Below are positions 32,885-45,184 of a DNA stretch of 64,000 nucleotides, in pieces (the first letter of the stretch is position 1; the number at the start of each line of letters is the position of its first letter). Location: assembly GCF_000204055.1 (NCBI RefSeq), contig NW_006768765.1, positions 3,279,818-3,343,817 of the forward strand, read 5' to 3'. The DNA is from Melampsora larici-populina 98AG31 (Eukaryota; Basidiomycota; Pucciniomycetes; Pucciniales; Melampsoraceae). Under the pieces are notes generated by a model. It was not told the origin of the DNA. It did no database searches and saw nothing but the letters and a program-made list of their open reading frames with translations. The translations under genes and the position numbers were made by a program.

Positions 32885-33313
32885 TCATGAATGATTTAAA
32901 AAGTGATGAATTAAAGCTTGAGATTTCAGTTTAAGGGTCATCACTGATTCTTCTGGATTCTTTTTCGATAATTTATCTAAATCTTCTGATAAAGGTAAGC
33001 TAGATGTTTGAGAAGAAGTTATTGAAAATCGTACTGTTGTCAGATGGATCGTAACTGGTAATTCATGACTACGAAATGATGACAGTCGGATTGGATAAGT
33101 TAACAATGATGGAATCTGGTCAGCTAAACGGAGGATTTCAGATTTCTGATATCAATCTACTACTCACCTTTTTAATCCAGCATCTTTTCCTTTTTGACGG
33201 ATCCGTGTCAAAAAAGCCTTCAAAACCTTTGAATCCTTACAAAGTTGTTGTGCAACACTTTCTCTATCAGTTTCATTAATAGGTAATTTAAATCCAAATC
33301 TATCTAACTCTAG

Positions 33314-33344
<31 letters not shown>

Positions 33345-36323
33345 AAGCCCATTCTTGTTTCCCAACCTGCCTCAATATCATCATCATCATCATCATCTTC
33401 TTCATCTGTAACTGATTCACATTCCTTACTTCCTTCTAATCGATATCCTAAAAAAGATTGTGTCTCAGCCCACCTTAAGAAATCCAGCACGTCTACTACA
33501 ACAAATCCAGTTAAAGCTCCAATCTGTCCAACCGATTCTTGACTTTCATAACTTTGATCTTCATGATGATCTTTTTGAAAACCAGATGATGAAGAAGAAG
33601 AAGCAATAAAGATTTGTTCAATCTCTTTTACAGAATTCAAAAGACTTAATTCGATTTTTTGAAAATTAAGTATATGAAAATGATGATGGATTTGTTGTTT
33701 GACCATAGATTGTATAGGAGTGAGTCGATCAATAATATGTAAGTTATCAAGTTGATCAAAAAATCCAATATCTCCTGTTGCAAACCATCCTTCATGATCT
33801 ACTTTACAATCAAGACTTTCATTAACATCATATGTTGCTGGACAAAAGTAACCAGCAAATACGTTATGACCACGGATATAAATTTCACCCCGAGCAAATG
33901 GTTGATCCTGATTGCTATAGATAGGAGGAACATCTACAATCTATTCAATCGAAATAAAGAAGAGGTCAGCGTGCTTCTGAAAGCTAATTCATATCTGGTT
34001 CATGCGTACTTTGATTTCACAACAAGGCAAGGGAGGCCCAACGTGCCCCACTGAGAAAATGTTGGAATCGTCCAAAAGTGATACACATGCTGATGAACAG
34101 GTTTCGGTCAAGCCGTACCCCTCGGTGATCCTGACGCTCAGACTGGCAGTAAGAAGTTCAGTTGCATGTGCTGATAAAGCCGAGGTCCCACTGACTATCC
34201 TAAGTTTGTAACAAACATAAAACGAATTTATGAGGAAAAAGAAAGTTATGAGAGAAGGGGAGCGTAAAAGAGATCACAAAATGAATACAAATTTAAAGGA
34301 TGTATAAGTATACCAAAAGAAAAACTTACCATTTCAATCGACCACCTAATCTATCCCTCAAATATCCAAGTACGAATCGATCCCAAAGCCAAACTTTTTC
34401 ACCATGACCTTCTTTCAAAACTTTAATTTTTTCTTCAATAGCTTTATTAAGTAAATAACTTTCAACTGAGTTTTTATAAGATTCAAAGTTTTTTAATGAA
34501 TTTAATCGATTAGAAAGGATTTGATTAATAAGAAAATTAGGTGTAGTAGTTAATAATGTAGGTTTTAAGATTGTAATATCTTCAAGAAATCTTAAAATTA
34601 AAATTGAAGAAAATCCAATCGATCCTCCGTTATAGAAAACATAGGCTTGAGATTGTTTTTCATAAATATGGGTCACTGAATGTAAGATCATCGTATGATT
34701 CAGTTAAATGAGTCAACTTTACCGACCCGTATAGTTTCAAAGATTACCTCATCAGATGGGAAAGAGTAGACATTGTCGACTGACAAGGCAGGTAAGAAAA
34801 CTGGACAAGATCAGCGCACGTCATTTCCGGAAGCTTTCGAGCTTTTACTAGGTAATGGAGCGCAGCCAAGTTCGAAGCGAAATTTCCATGAGTGATCACT
34901 GCTGGCTTCGGAGGGCCTATGAAATTTGAATGTGGAGGAACATCAGTCAGTATATGGAATATCACACGAAGCGGCTTGCTTCTATATCAAAGGAGAGTGC
35001 TAACCTGTGGTACCACTAGAATATAAGATTGCAGCCCAAGTTTCTTGTGTTGGCTTAAATGTATTCTTCAATTCAGTTAATTCAAGATTCAGATTCGAAG
35101 ATTCACCAGCACATAATTGACCGAGTTCTTGTGATCGAATCCGACCTTGCTTTTCAACATCTTCAAATGTATAAATCCTTACACCAAGTGAAATACAATT
35201 CATCTTCACCTTCTTAGAAAGTTTCTCTCCATCAATCACAATATAAATCAAATCTTCTTGAAGTATATCTTGATTCCTGAGAGCAGCTTGAGTAGAAGTT
35301 TCACTCAAAGAACGAATACTAGATTGTCGAAATCTGCTATGTGATCCAGTAGTATCACTCAACATACTCAATTCATGAGAATGTTCATCTACTGCGTATA
35401 CATTCTCAATACCTATCGTTCCTATATCTAATGGGTCAATAGCATGATTCAATCCCATCTCTTTTTCGAGTTCCGAATTCATACTGGTCTCTCCAGCTGG
35501 AAAAGATGACAATCGCAAAGGTCGAATAAGCTTCTTCTTCTGTTTAGCAAATTCAGCAGCTCTAACTTTGATCAATTTGTTTAGTTTTTCGGTAGGTAAG
35601 ATGATGGCCTTTGGTTTCGTTTGGTTCAAAATTTGAGATGCTGATCTTGAGGAAACTAGGTCATCTATTGAAACCACGACCAATGAGCTGCGATAACATG
35701 CGTATTCCGAAATAGTCTATTTATTCATTTCAAGTAAACCAATCCAACATCGATCAGCAAATTGTTGATGTGAGCAACGAATTTTCAAAATCAAGTTCAT
35801 GAATAATGATGATGAGGTGTACCCATAATGGTCTGTTTGAGCACCATATCGCTACTCGATTTTGATTCAATCCGTTCCGAGGTTCGTCCACTTTCGTACT
35901 ACCTGGAGCTTGACCACAGATCCCTAGATTGGAGAATCCGTTCGATAAACTCACGATCTTCGAATAAACTTTACCGTATGATTGCCAATTAAAGCTGGCT
36001 TGTGGTAAAGAACGCGCGGTAGGCTCGAGGGGTAAACGACTCCCAAGGCAATTGGCGGATGCTAAAAACGTTCCTCAAGACAAGTATATATTAGTGAGGA
36101 GTGTCAGGAATTTTGTCGAATGATGAAATGCATGTCTGCACTCACACCCTGCTAATAGATATCCCCTGATGAAGGCATCCCAAAGAGTTGTGCAACCGAA
36201 TTCCTCAGGACCGATGAGTCGACCTTTACATGATGCGTTTCGGTGTATCACAGGCGATGTAAGGCAAGCGGATCGGTCGTTGCTTTGTGCGTGATCGGGA
36301 AGGACTTTCATAGACTGTTGCAT
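32885..36323 (-). CDS. Long-chain acyl-CoA synthetase (AMP-binding enzyme)
   Basis: Eight exons on the minus strand: 36323-36146, 36061-35823, 35716-35005, 34916-34785, 34675-34330, 34199-34010, 33940-33168 and 33068-32885. All phases agree and give 917 residues. AMP-binding enzymes activate a fatty acid with ATP and transfer it to CoA. Visible motifs are YSSGTTG (P-loop, about residues 370-376), PPKPAVITHGN, SYLPLTHIYEKQSQAY, GYGLTETC (about 563), ARGEIYIRGHNVFAGYF and GWFATGDIG (about 645). The protein is longer than the usual 650-700 residues because of a long linker before the P-loop and a run of Asp and Glu near residues 740-790, encoded by trinucleotide repeats at 33307-33400. The layout fits FAA2-type or peroxisomal synthetases; the exact substrate is unknown. 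Confidence 0.85.
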
Positions 36324-37737
36324 GTCTTCCCTGTTCGAGTTTGACGTTGAAAAGTGTTGTTTTGGTTCTCAGTTGAGCATATGTCTTGATCGTCTAGAAG
36401 CTGAATCTCAGAGTCCTCCGCAATCCGAAGTATGTAGATATACAGCCTCAATTTCAAACTCAATCTGTGAGTTGATCTTGTATGTAGAGTCAGAGTTAAG
36501 CACCCTCGAGCAATCGAAAGCCAATCAAAGATAAAAGTGTCCGTGTGTGTTTGTAATCGTTTAATCTGTTTATATGCAAATAGCCGATAAGCAAAAGCTG
36601 TTGGTCTCTGTCATTTTTACCAAATTTTTACAATATTTCGCCAAACTTAACAAAATAGAACAAAACTCCCTCTGGACTTCAGAAGGTGACCGTGAATGGA
36701 AGATTTGTAAGAATCGACGACATTGACATTTCGCTCTGTTTCTCATTTTACCGTCACATCACATCCCGTTGAAATCTTCCCGGCGCGCAAGCCTCGCCAA
36801 GAGCCCGAGAGCTTTGAGCTTCCATTAATGCTGCATAACTGGCTCTCCAGTGCGTCGATATCATATGTGCTCAGCTGTATCCGGAAGGATTATGTGCGCA
36901 TCTATCATGAGATTCGAAGGGTCTGGCCTTCTTTTTAATCACAACTTTCTGTTTTCGATCTCTGAAAGAATTAAAACTATATACAGTGATTTAAGGAAAC
37001 CTTGCTGGATCTTACCCGCAAAACTCGAGCGAATCGGCGGGGAATTTGTCGCAAGCTTTTTCTTAAATGACTGTGTACCTGTGCATAGCCTGGTTCTCCC
37101 GTAATCTCAAGCTTCATAGCCTAAAGGGAACCAAACAGATTTTGTAAAGTACACCATGAAAGAAACTTTGAGCTTTTAGAAATCGGTTCTAGAGTCTAAA
37201 CGTCTCATCCAAGATAATCAAAGTTAGTCAAACCCCTTCTTTTTAATAATGCTCATGATCATGATGATTTTGAATGTAAAAGAAATGTGAATGGTTCGAT
37301 CGAATTAACCAAATTAGCCATCATTTCAATTAACTATCTGTTAAAATCCGCTCTGACGTCTCAAGTCTCATGACTCTCCTTGAACTCATCGAACTCATGA
37401 CTTCAACGACACCAAACCACCGATGTCAAGACTTACATAAATTGATGATTTGAATTTCATTAAACTTGTTACATGATCAAAACAGAAAATCAGTTTACCA
37501 AAGAGTCAAGAGCTCAAGAGAAAGAAGTCAGCTGGTCTATTTAAATGAAGCTTACCAGTTAACTGTGAAGGCTTGATCAATTTCTCTCTTTTCTTCGATC
37601 TTTTACAATTCCATGTCCAAACTTCTACAGTAACATACATAGTCTTCTTCTTCTTTTTCTTCTGATCACTTTCGGTTATTCTATTTCTGATAATCCTACC
37701 TCCTTACACATACTTTTCGAACACCTATCAAATCGAA
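36324..37737. other. Divergent promoter region
   Basis: Lies between the start of the acyl-CoA synthetase gene (minus strand) and the start of the next gene (plus strand). No coding sequence recognised. A CT-rich stretch at 37640-37700 precedes the downstream start codon. Confidence 0.45.
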
Positions 37738-38611
37738 ATGGTTAATGAGTTTAACAACCATCAATCAAACCACAACGACTCTCAGACTCAACCAATGTCC
37801 TTCTCTTCTTCTGCACCAATCTTTTTGAGAAGCATGGAACCTATCACTCGTCCTTCGATCCTTTTGAAGTCTCATTCTACTTTCAACTGCTCTGACAACT
37901 CTAGAGAAAAGAAGACCCAATGTAAATTTGATCAACTCACTTGCGCTTTCAAAAAGGTTTTGGTGAGCTTTAGACCATGTGAGCATCGTCTAAATGGAAC
38001 TGGTTTATTGTATCCTAAACCGAATGATGGTAGGTTTATTCAAAGAATTGATGATCATCAGAATAACATTCTAATATTAAATCTTAGGACAAACTAGTTA
38101 TTCGAAATCTAAATTTAAAACAAATCAAAAAAGAAGTTTAGGTGAAGATAAAAAACTTGGTGAAAGAAAATCAGAAACTTATTTAAAACAACCTAATCTA
38201 CCTTCAATCAAATTCGCACCTCTACCAAAAATCAATAACCGTCGTAAGAAATCTAACACTATAAGCATGGGTTCGATAAATTCTCTGTTTATCCTTTATT
38301 TTTTTATTAAAGAAATCTAATCAATTGGTTTTCTTTATCTTTTAGGTGTTTCAGCAAGATCTCAATTAATTCAACAAATGAAAAAACAAGAACAAGATCT
38401 TATCTCTAAACGATGTTCCTTACCAATTCAAGAACCAATCCAATGGACAAATCCATCTCAATGTATCAAATCAGAAAAAGATGTTGTGACTGGATCAGAA
38501 AACAAAGTTAGAAGAAGGCAAAAAAATCAAGAGAGTTCATTAAAAGACTCTTCTACACATCAGAACAAGCGAAAATCATTAAAAAGTAATGATTGTAAAG
38601 AAGGGTCTTGA
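37738..38611 (+). CDS. Unknown 246-residue protein
   Basis: Three exons, 37738-38029, 38088-38270 and 38346-38611, have GT-AG borders and agreeing phases. The protein is rich in Ser, Asn, Lys and Gln and looks largely disordered. The clearest part is KFAPLPKINNRRKKSNTISMGVSARSQL, written here in two halves as KFAPLPKINNRRKK and SNTISMGVSARSQL, spanning exons 2-3; I have the impression that similar KFAPLP...GVxAR segments occur in other fungal proteins but cannot name the family. The C-terminus is strongly basic. No signal peptide or membrane segment is seen. Clean splice sites and an undamaged frame support a real gene; function is unknown. Confidence 0.6.
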
Positions 38612-39549
38612 AGTAGGAGAGAGATATTAGATGGATTCAGTCTTAAAACAGTTTCGTCTTTTCTTTGTATGTTTTTTGGGTTAACTTGGTATCATATGTA
38701 TTGTTTGGGGTCCAATGTTTGTGTTAATCATTGTAACATCATCAGAGCTATCTGGGTCTTTGTTCCATGTAAAATATGATGTTCTTTTAGTGTTCAGAAA
38801 CTCGAAAGATGCAATAATCTTTAAATTTTGGAATGGCTGTTGCGAGTTCCAACAGAGGGCCTCTACGTGTTCTTTATGGATGTTGGATATAGGTGCTCCA
38901 CTAGCCTCACTGATGACTTTCATATTTATCAGTGAAGCTTGTAAGAGCTTGTAGGAATTTCACTCTTCCTACTTTCCTTACCATCCTTTCTAAAGTAAGG
39001 ATTACATTGTCACTTTGGCTTACCTCCTCCAGCCTCCATGGGGAAACTAGTTTGTTTGACTAGTTCAAATGTGCCAACAGGGATACCTTGAGCTGAACAG
39101 TCTTCTTTTTGTGATTAATTATTCTCAACTGCCCTAGTGTTACCTTCCTGTCTAAGACTCTATGTGCTACATACCCAGGTGTTGATTTCTGTATGAGTTT
39201 ACTTCTATCTTGTTTGTTGAAGAAGTGATAAATAAATACGTTGAGTAGAGTTAAATATAGGGTCAAAAAAATCAGCAAAGAAGGTGAAAGAAGAAATTTT
39301 GATTGTGTACTAAGCGAACTTCAAGCTGTTCTGCTTTTGGCAAAGACTGTCCGACTGCCAGTACTGGTATGTAGACTAGTGGAACGAGGGGTTCTTTCGT
39401 TCTTTCGGATTTTTACTGGGCTGACTCTGACTCTGTATACATATCTTTCTTATGAGCTCAGCTAGTTTTATTACTTTTATCGCTTCGGCCGGTTTGTAGT
39501 TTTACTGAAGGTTCTTGTTCACTTTCAAACCAAGTTTCTTCATGAATGA
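38612..39549. other. Gene-free stretch
   Basis: Holds the 3' region of the preceding gene and unassigned sequence leading into copia remains. No gene recognised. Confidence 0.4.
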
Positions 39550-41110
39550 TTGTTATCGTGGCAAAAGTGTAAAACGATCGAGGCTTTCTATTCGAAATTG
39601 ATCGATCGAATCGTATCATCCAGTGATCAATCCATCTTTCAAGTGAAGATCCACCAATCGCTCTGTCGGATATCAAATCTTCGACTGAGTCCACTACTTC
39701 CCATCCATCATTTGGTTTCAAGGTCTCGAAAAAAATGTCTACCAGCGATCTCATTGCTGATGAAGTCTTCAATACCGAAGATCAAGATTATGTACATACA
39801 ATCTCTAACCGAGACTTTAAATAATTTAAAAGCTCCAGATAATTTGTCAAACGGCACTTATCCAAATTGGAGTTTCTTAATCTACAACAATTTAGAAATT
39901 CTAGAACTACATCATTATTTGTTATCCAAAGATTATACAGATTTTGAAATCAAAGAAACCCAAAGATACACAACCAAAAGATTTATACTAAATTATTTAC
40001 TTGGGTTTCTTGATAAGAATAACCATACTTTGGCTATTGATCATTTAAGAGATCCAAAGAATCGTAATCAAATTATTTATGATCCTTTTTGTCTTTGGTC
40101 TTATTTAAAAGAACTTCATGGTCAAATTAATTATAATCTATTACCATTAGTTTTAAAATCTCTTAATACAATCAAACTTCAACCCAACCAATCATTAACA
40201 AATCACCTAGACAAGTTTGAAAACCTATTTTATAAAAACATTAGATATGGAGGAAGATGGGATGACAAAGAAGCGGCTTTAAGACTTTTAAATTCTATTC
40301 CTACCTTATCCAAGGAGATAGTAGAATTTATTCACATAACTGTAGTTCCCCTGACTCTTAACGGTGTTATAACTTACCTACGTGATCGTGCTTCTCGACA
40401 TAACTTTATCATTGATGGATCTTTCAACCATTCAAGAGTTCAAAACACCGATAGAGGTGTAGATAGACCTTCAATGTGGGCTTTTCATGTTACAAGTGCA
40501 ACACATCATATGTTTAATTCAAAAGAAATCTTTGATCAAGATAGTCTTAAACCTCTCAACAACACAAACACTAGAGTAAATCTACCAGGTAATAATACAT
40601 CCCTGGTTATAGAATCAATTGGAACAGTCAGATTGAAGGCCGGTGATGGTTCACATTTCGAATTAAAGGAATGTCTTCTAGTCCCAAAGCTTGACAAAAA
40701 TATAATTTCTGGAGGACGTCTGAAATCTAAGGGTGTTAGAGAAGTTTGTAGTAATGATGAGAGTCAAGGCTTTTCTTTGATACTTGATGGTTTAGCTTTA
40801 TTCAATGGTTTTAATTCAGATGATGGATTGATGTATCTGCTCATCAAACCTGTAAGCATATTCTAGTCTCAAGAATATCGGCCCCAGCTGATCCAACGTT
40901 CTCATTGGATCATTGTCATCTACATACATAGGTCTTTCAGGCAAAGAATATCTAAGATGGTTGTAGAGGTACAAAATACTTGAAAGGAGTGGAGTTTATT
41001 GGGAATCCGATCACCTGTTGTGATATGTGCTCGTTGTATAAAACGCCATAGTCCCTTACAATCATACCTTAACATGAGTGTCACAGTTCCTTGTAAAATA
41101 ATCATCTCCA
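39550..41110 (+). pseudogene. Ty1/copia retrotransposon remains (Gag, protease, start of integrase)
   Basis: An open frame of 438 codons (39550-40866) has a copia-type Gag body (LKAPDNLSNGTYPNWSFLIY, then LRDRASRH) and a protease-like segment. That segment reads WAFHVTSATHHMF where copia proteases normally have DTGATHHM, so the catalytic Asp and Gly are lost. Later blocks VNLPGNNTS, GTVRLKAGDGSHFEL and CLLVPKLDKNIISGGRL follow the usual order. Beyond 40866 the frame is broken; traces of the pre-integrase zinc finger (CCDMCSLYKTP) persist to about 41050. No zinc knuckle, RT or LTR was seen. The ATG at 39739 is an alternative start in another frame and was not used. Confidence 0.7.
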
Positions 41111-41596
41111 TACTCTTATAGAAATTGGTGAAATAGATAGAGTGAACAAGAATTGCATTGTATCAAATACTGTCCTATTGTGATATGCTAATCAGCCAAG
41201 AGAAGAAGTCTGACACTTTGTGGTAATACATAAAATATTTACCAGAAACATAATTGTAAAACTCATGAGGTTCAAAAATTTGTGGATACATCCTCATTCA
41301 GTCAGTTGCAGGTGTGAATGAAAACATTTATATTGGAAGGAAAAATCTAACATGATCAGAAGATAAGTTCAAAGTCTAGTATGCATAGAGAGAATAAGAA
41401 TAATCTTGCTCTTGGGATTTCGAGGAAAAGGATAAGTTATAACAACATAAAATAGAAACTCAGATAGATAAAAAATAGTACTTTGAGTTCAAGCCATCAT
41501 GTTTTATGACTCCAACCCTTTCACATAGTACATTTGGATCAGGGATGCACCAACTCTTCTCAAAATACTTAGTTCACGATGTAACATGACAGATAA
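41111..41596. other. Gene-free stretch after the copia remains
   Basis: AT-rich, unassigned; the right part is the 3' region of the P450 gene. Confidence 0.4.
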
Positions 41597-44160
41597 TCAG
41601 GGTGATTCAACTAAACTAACACGTAAAGGCATTGAGATGCCCGAATTCTTGCCTTGGACATTTGGTCGCATCACCTATATATACCCAGGATTAAATTTGT
41701 AAGAGACAATACCGAAAGTGGTTCAAAAGGGGAATGACTTACAATGCTGACGTGACGTTCGATTTCTGGCCCACAACCCAACCCATCACGTTCGTCAAAC
41801 CGAAAATGACTTATGATGACAGCAACCAAGACTTTCAATTCCATAAGAGCAAACCGATACCCAATACAAGCTCTAGGTCCACCTAAAAAGGTTAACAAGC
41901 CTGACCAAATGCCAGGTAAAGCGCTCACTGGACCCTTTTCAATCCATCTATCTGGACGAAAGACTTCAGCATCCGCTCCAAAAGCAGCTTTAGATAAATT
42001 GAATGCGATGATAGGAATCAAAATCCATTGTCCAGCTTCAATATGAATCGGTTCTCCATCCCCGCTCACTGGAATCGTATCGGCCATCGACGCTTCCCTG
42101 GCCGTTTGGCTGACAGGTGGAAGAAAACGAAGCGTCTCTCGCTAGAACAATGAGACGAATCAATATGAATAAAACTAGTGGGTACATGTGATGAAAATGA
42201 TCGTCTTACGCAGACCGCGTCCAGGTATGTCAAGGAATTGAGTTGTTCTATTGGAATTTCTTCCTCGCTTTCACTTGATGCGACACTTGACTCTTGAAGT
42301 TCCTTCCTTAGCTTGTCCTGGACGTTAGGATGCTTGGCTAGGATCCATAGCATCCAGGTGAGAGAATTAGCGGTGGCTTGATAAAGAACAGGCAAAGAAT
42401 CAGCGGGAAGAACGGCGCATAAAAACGTAGTCAAGGGACTGACTCTCGTGTCCAGCCAATAAAAAGGTGGTCATCTGATTTGGTGAAGTGAAGAAGCCAA
42501 ATGGTGAGCCAGGCACACTTTTTTGATTGTACTCTGCTTAGGACTTGTGCTCCGATGAATCTTACAAACCTGTGCGATTACTTCGTCATCGGTTAGACGT
42601 TCTTTCCCCTCAGACATTGTATTTGCACGAACAAGGACACTGATGAGATCCTTCCCACCAACGATACCTCCGGCCTCAACTTCCTTTTTCTTATGAGAGA
42701 AAAGAGTCCTGCTTTCATGCTCCATGTTTTTTAAACATGTACCAGCCATTTTCATTGGGGTCGGTTCATACAGTCGTAATGAAGGCGGAATGGCCCGAAT
42801 CATATTGGCAATCCAAAGCTTAAGAGGAGTACGCCCTTCGGAACTCAATAATCTGTGGTATGAGATAGATACGTTCATACTCATTGTACTGAGGATTGTG
42901 ATGCGTGACTTTCTTTCACTGACGTTAGTTTGTGGAAAGCTTTGCCCATTGAACTACTGTTCTCGTCGTTCTCCAAAGCCTTGAACTGATATCCAAAACC
43001 AGCTGAACCAATCTGTATGACAGGTACGAGGAGATCAGCCAGCAAGTGAAGGTTGACTCATGATGTATAGAGAGTCTGATTGAGAGGAGATGTACTCACA
43101 ATGTCCAAAGTGGTACGACTCAACCAGGGAAGGACGTTGATGACGACGTAGGGCTTCTGGGAGCTACGTATCAAATCGGTCCATTTGTCTCTCAGCTGGA
43201 GTCATTGGCGTCCCCGTCCCAATTTCCCCATCAGGAGAAAACAAGCCAATCAGCTACAGTGAAGATATGATATTAAAATTAGTTATTTTACTCGCCAAAT
43301 AGGCATACTCGTATACCACAGGCGCCAGCTCTTTGATTTGGACGGGGGAAAACACAGGTCCTAGGATACGCTTCTGACGTGTATGCGTTTCACCTATCGA
43401 AGTCCATCAGTAAATACTAAATCATAACAAGCGATTTTCTTCTCGGAAGAAGGTACACAAAGACCAAAATTGACTCACCTTCCGCAAATAACAAGCCATG
43501 ACCGACTAGACTACCAAGGCTGCGACGGGTTTGCTCCGATTTAGGGTAAGCGTATGCGCGTGAGACCAAGATGTGATTAAGAGCCTTTGGATCAATAGTG
43601 CTCAAGTGAACTTGCTTTTGTTTCGAAAGTTTGAGAATTATAAAATGCAAGAAAGCACGTAATTTCACCGGTGCAGGATGTTTATCGTTAAAGATACATA
43701 CAATGAGTTATAGGAACATTCCCGAGGAATCACTGACACCAAAAAACCCTCGCATGCGCAATGTGTTACCGAAATCTTTATGCCATTGGCGTACACCACC
43801 TTCAGGACCAAACTACACAAAGGAAAAGAGTGCTCATTTGGATCTGAAGCAGTGATATGTGGAGACTTGTTATATACTCACTGTCACACCTAGGTTTCCA
43901 AATAGAATACTATCGTTCTTAGGCCCCGGCAGTCGAGAAAGAGGCGAGAGGAGAGGTCTAATGAAGAGCAGGTAGACAATACCAGGAATGAGCAAAGCGG
44001 CAAATAAGCTGGAAGGTAAGGATGAATAGAAAAACAAAAGTCAGAAATCCGAAGCTGATCGAAGAGAGTGATACAAAGGCTATGAATCAATTTACCAAGC
44101 TCCATTGAATGGTCCGAATCGATTCGCGAGATGATCCAATTGAATCTCCAGGTTGCTCAT
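41597..44160 (-). CDS. Cytochrome P450 monooxygenase, copy 1
   Basis: Multi-exon gene on the minus strand. The first exon is 44160-44096 and the last 41674-41597; those between were read as blocks and not all borders were fixed. Exon 2 supplies a membrane anchor (LFAALLIPGIVYLLFI) and the hinge LSRLPGPKN. Later come LRDKWTDLIRSS and LPWLSRTTLDI. The I-helix reads TTFLLAGHETTANSLTW, the K-helix RETLRFLPP (ExxR), the PERF-like region FRPDRW and the heme loop FLGGPRACIG with its Cys ligand. All key motifs are present, so an active ER-bound oxygenase is likely. It is a close paralog of the next gene upstream on the same strand, so the pair arose by tandem duplication. The CYP family number is not assigned. 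Confidence 0.88.
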
Positions 44161-45184
44161 AGTGTGTGATGATGAAAGTGTTTTGTCGGGGTAATCAAGA
44201 TGAAGTTATAGAACTGGAGTTGACTGAAGTTCATGAGTACACCATCAACTCCTCGGTTTACCTTTCAAGCTCGGCGTTTCTGTCTCAAACTGTTTATCAA
44301 TCCAAAATGATCAGATCGATGACGACTTTCGGAAGACCAGCTCGGCTTGACACAAGCACCCCCGCGGAAGAGACTCGTCGACTCCTCACCTTTCGAACCA
44401 ACCTGATATAATCTCAATTATCCTGATCCAACTACTCCAATGCCAAACATTTCCTTCTGTATGGACAAAATGTTCCTCGAAATCTGTGAGTGATTGAGTC
44501 CACGATTACCCCAGGGGGGATGTTTTGCTTCTTCCATTGGATCGTGGATTGTTCAAGGGGGACGAGATCCACATTGGTCATAGAAAAGTGGGATTTGTAC
44601 CCATACATCAATTCGATAACGTGTGGAGCCCTCGAAATGAGCATCAACGGAAGGAGTTTTAAACACCCGGCGGAGCTTGTAGCAAAATTCAAACTGTAGC
44701 CATTAGTCCAACTTCAGGACACTCGGAACAACAGTAGACTTTCTTAAGGTTCCTCTTCTGCTTGTCTTGGAGGAGGAACTTCGTCAAGTTAGATAGAAGT
44801 GCACAGGTTTGATCGTGATTTCGAGATTTTTGAAACCCTAATTCCATGTTATTAATATTTGTCTATCTCAGGAACACATATGGTACCTTCTGAGAGCAGA
44901 TGAGTAATAGAATGTAATGAATATTGCACACAGAGCAGAAAGAAACATGGTATAGAAACAACAATATTAGCATTATATACAAACTAGTTTGAACTAAACT
45001 TTGGATGAGTAAGAAAGCAAATTGTATTCATGGGAGAGAAATGTAAACTCAGGAAGAAAGGTCATGAGAGTGATGCTGAGCATGTTAGGTCTGAGTACTG
45101 ATGACCACTACATAAGTGTCGTGCTGTTCAGGACAAACAATATTCTCTAAAATTAATTATTTCACCAGATGATCTGATAGTCAA
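44161..45184. other. Gap between the two P450 genes
   Basis: Promoter side of P450 copy 1 and 3' side of copy 2. No coding sequence recognised. Confidence 0.45.
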
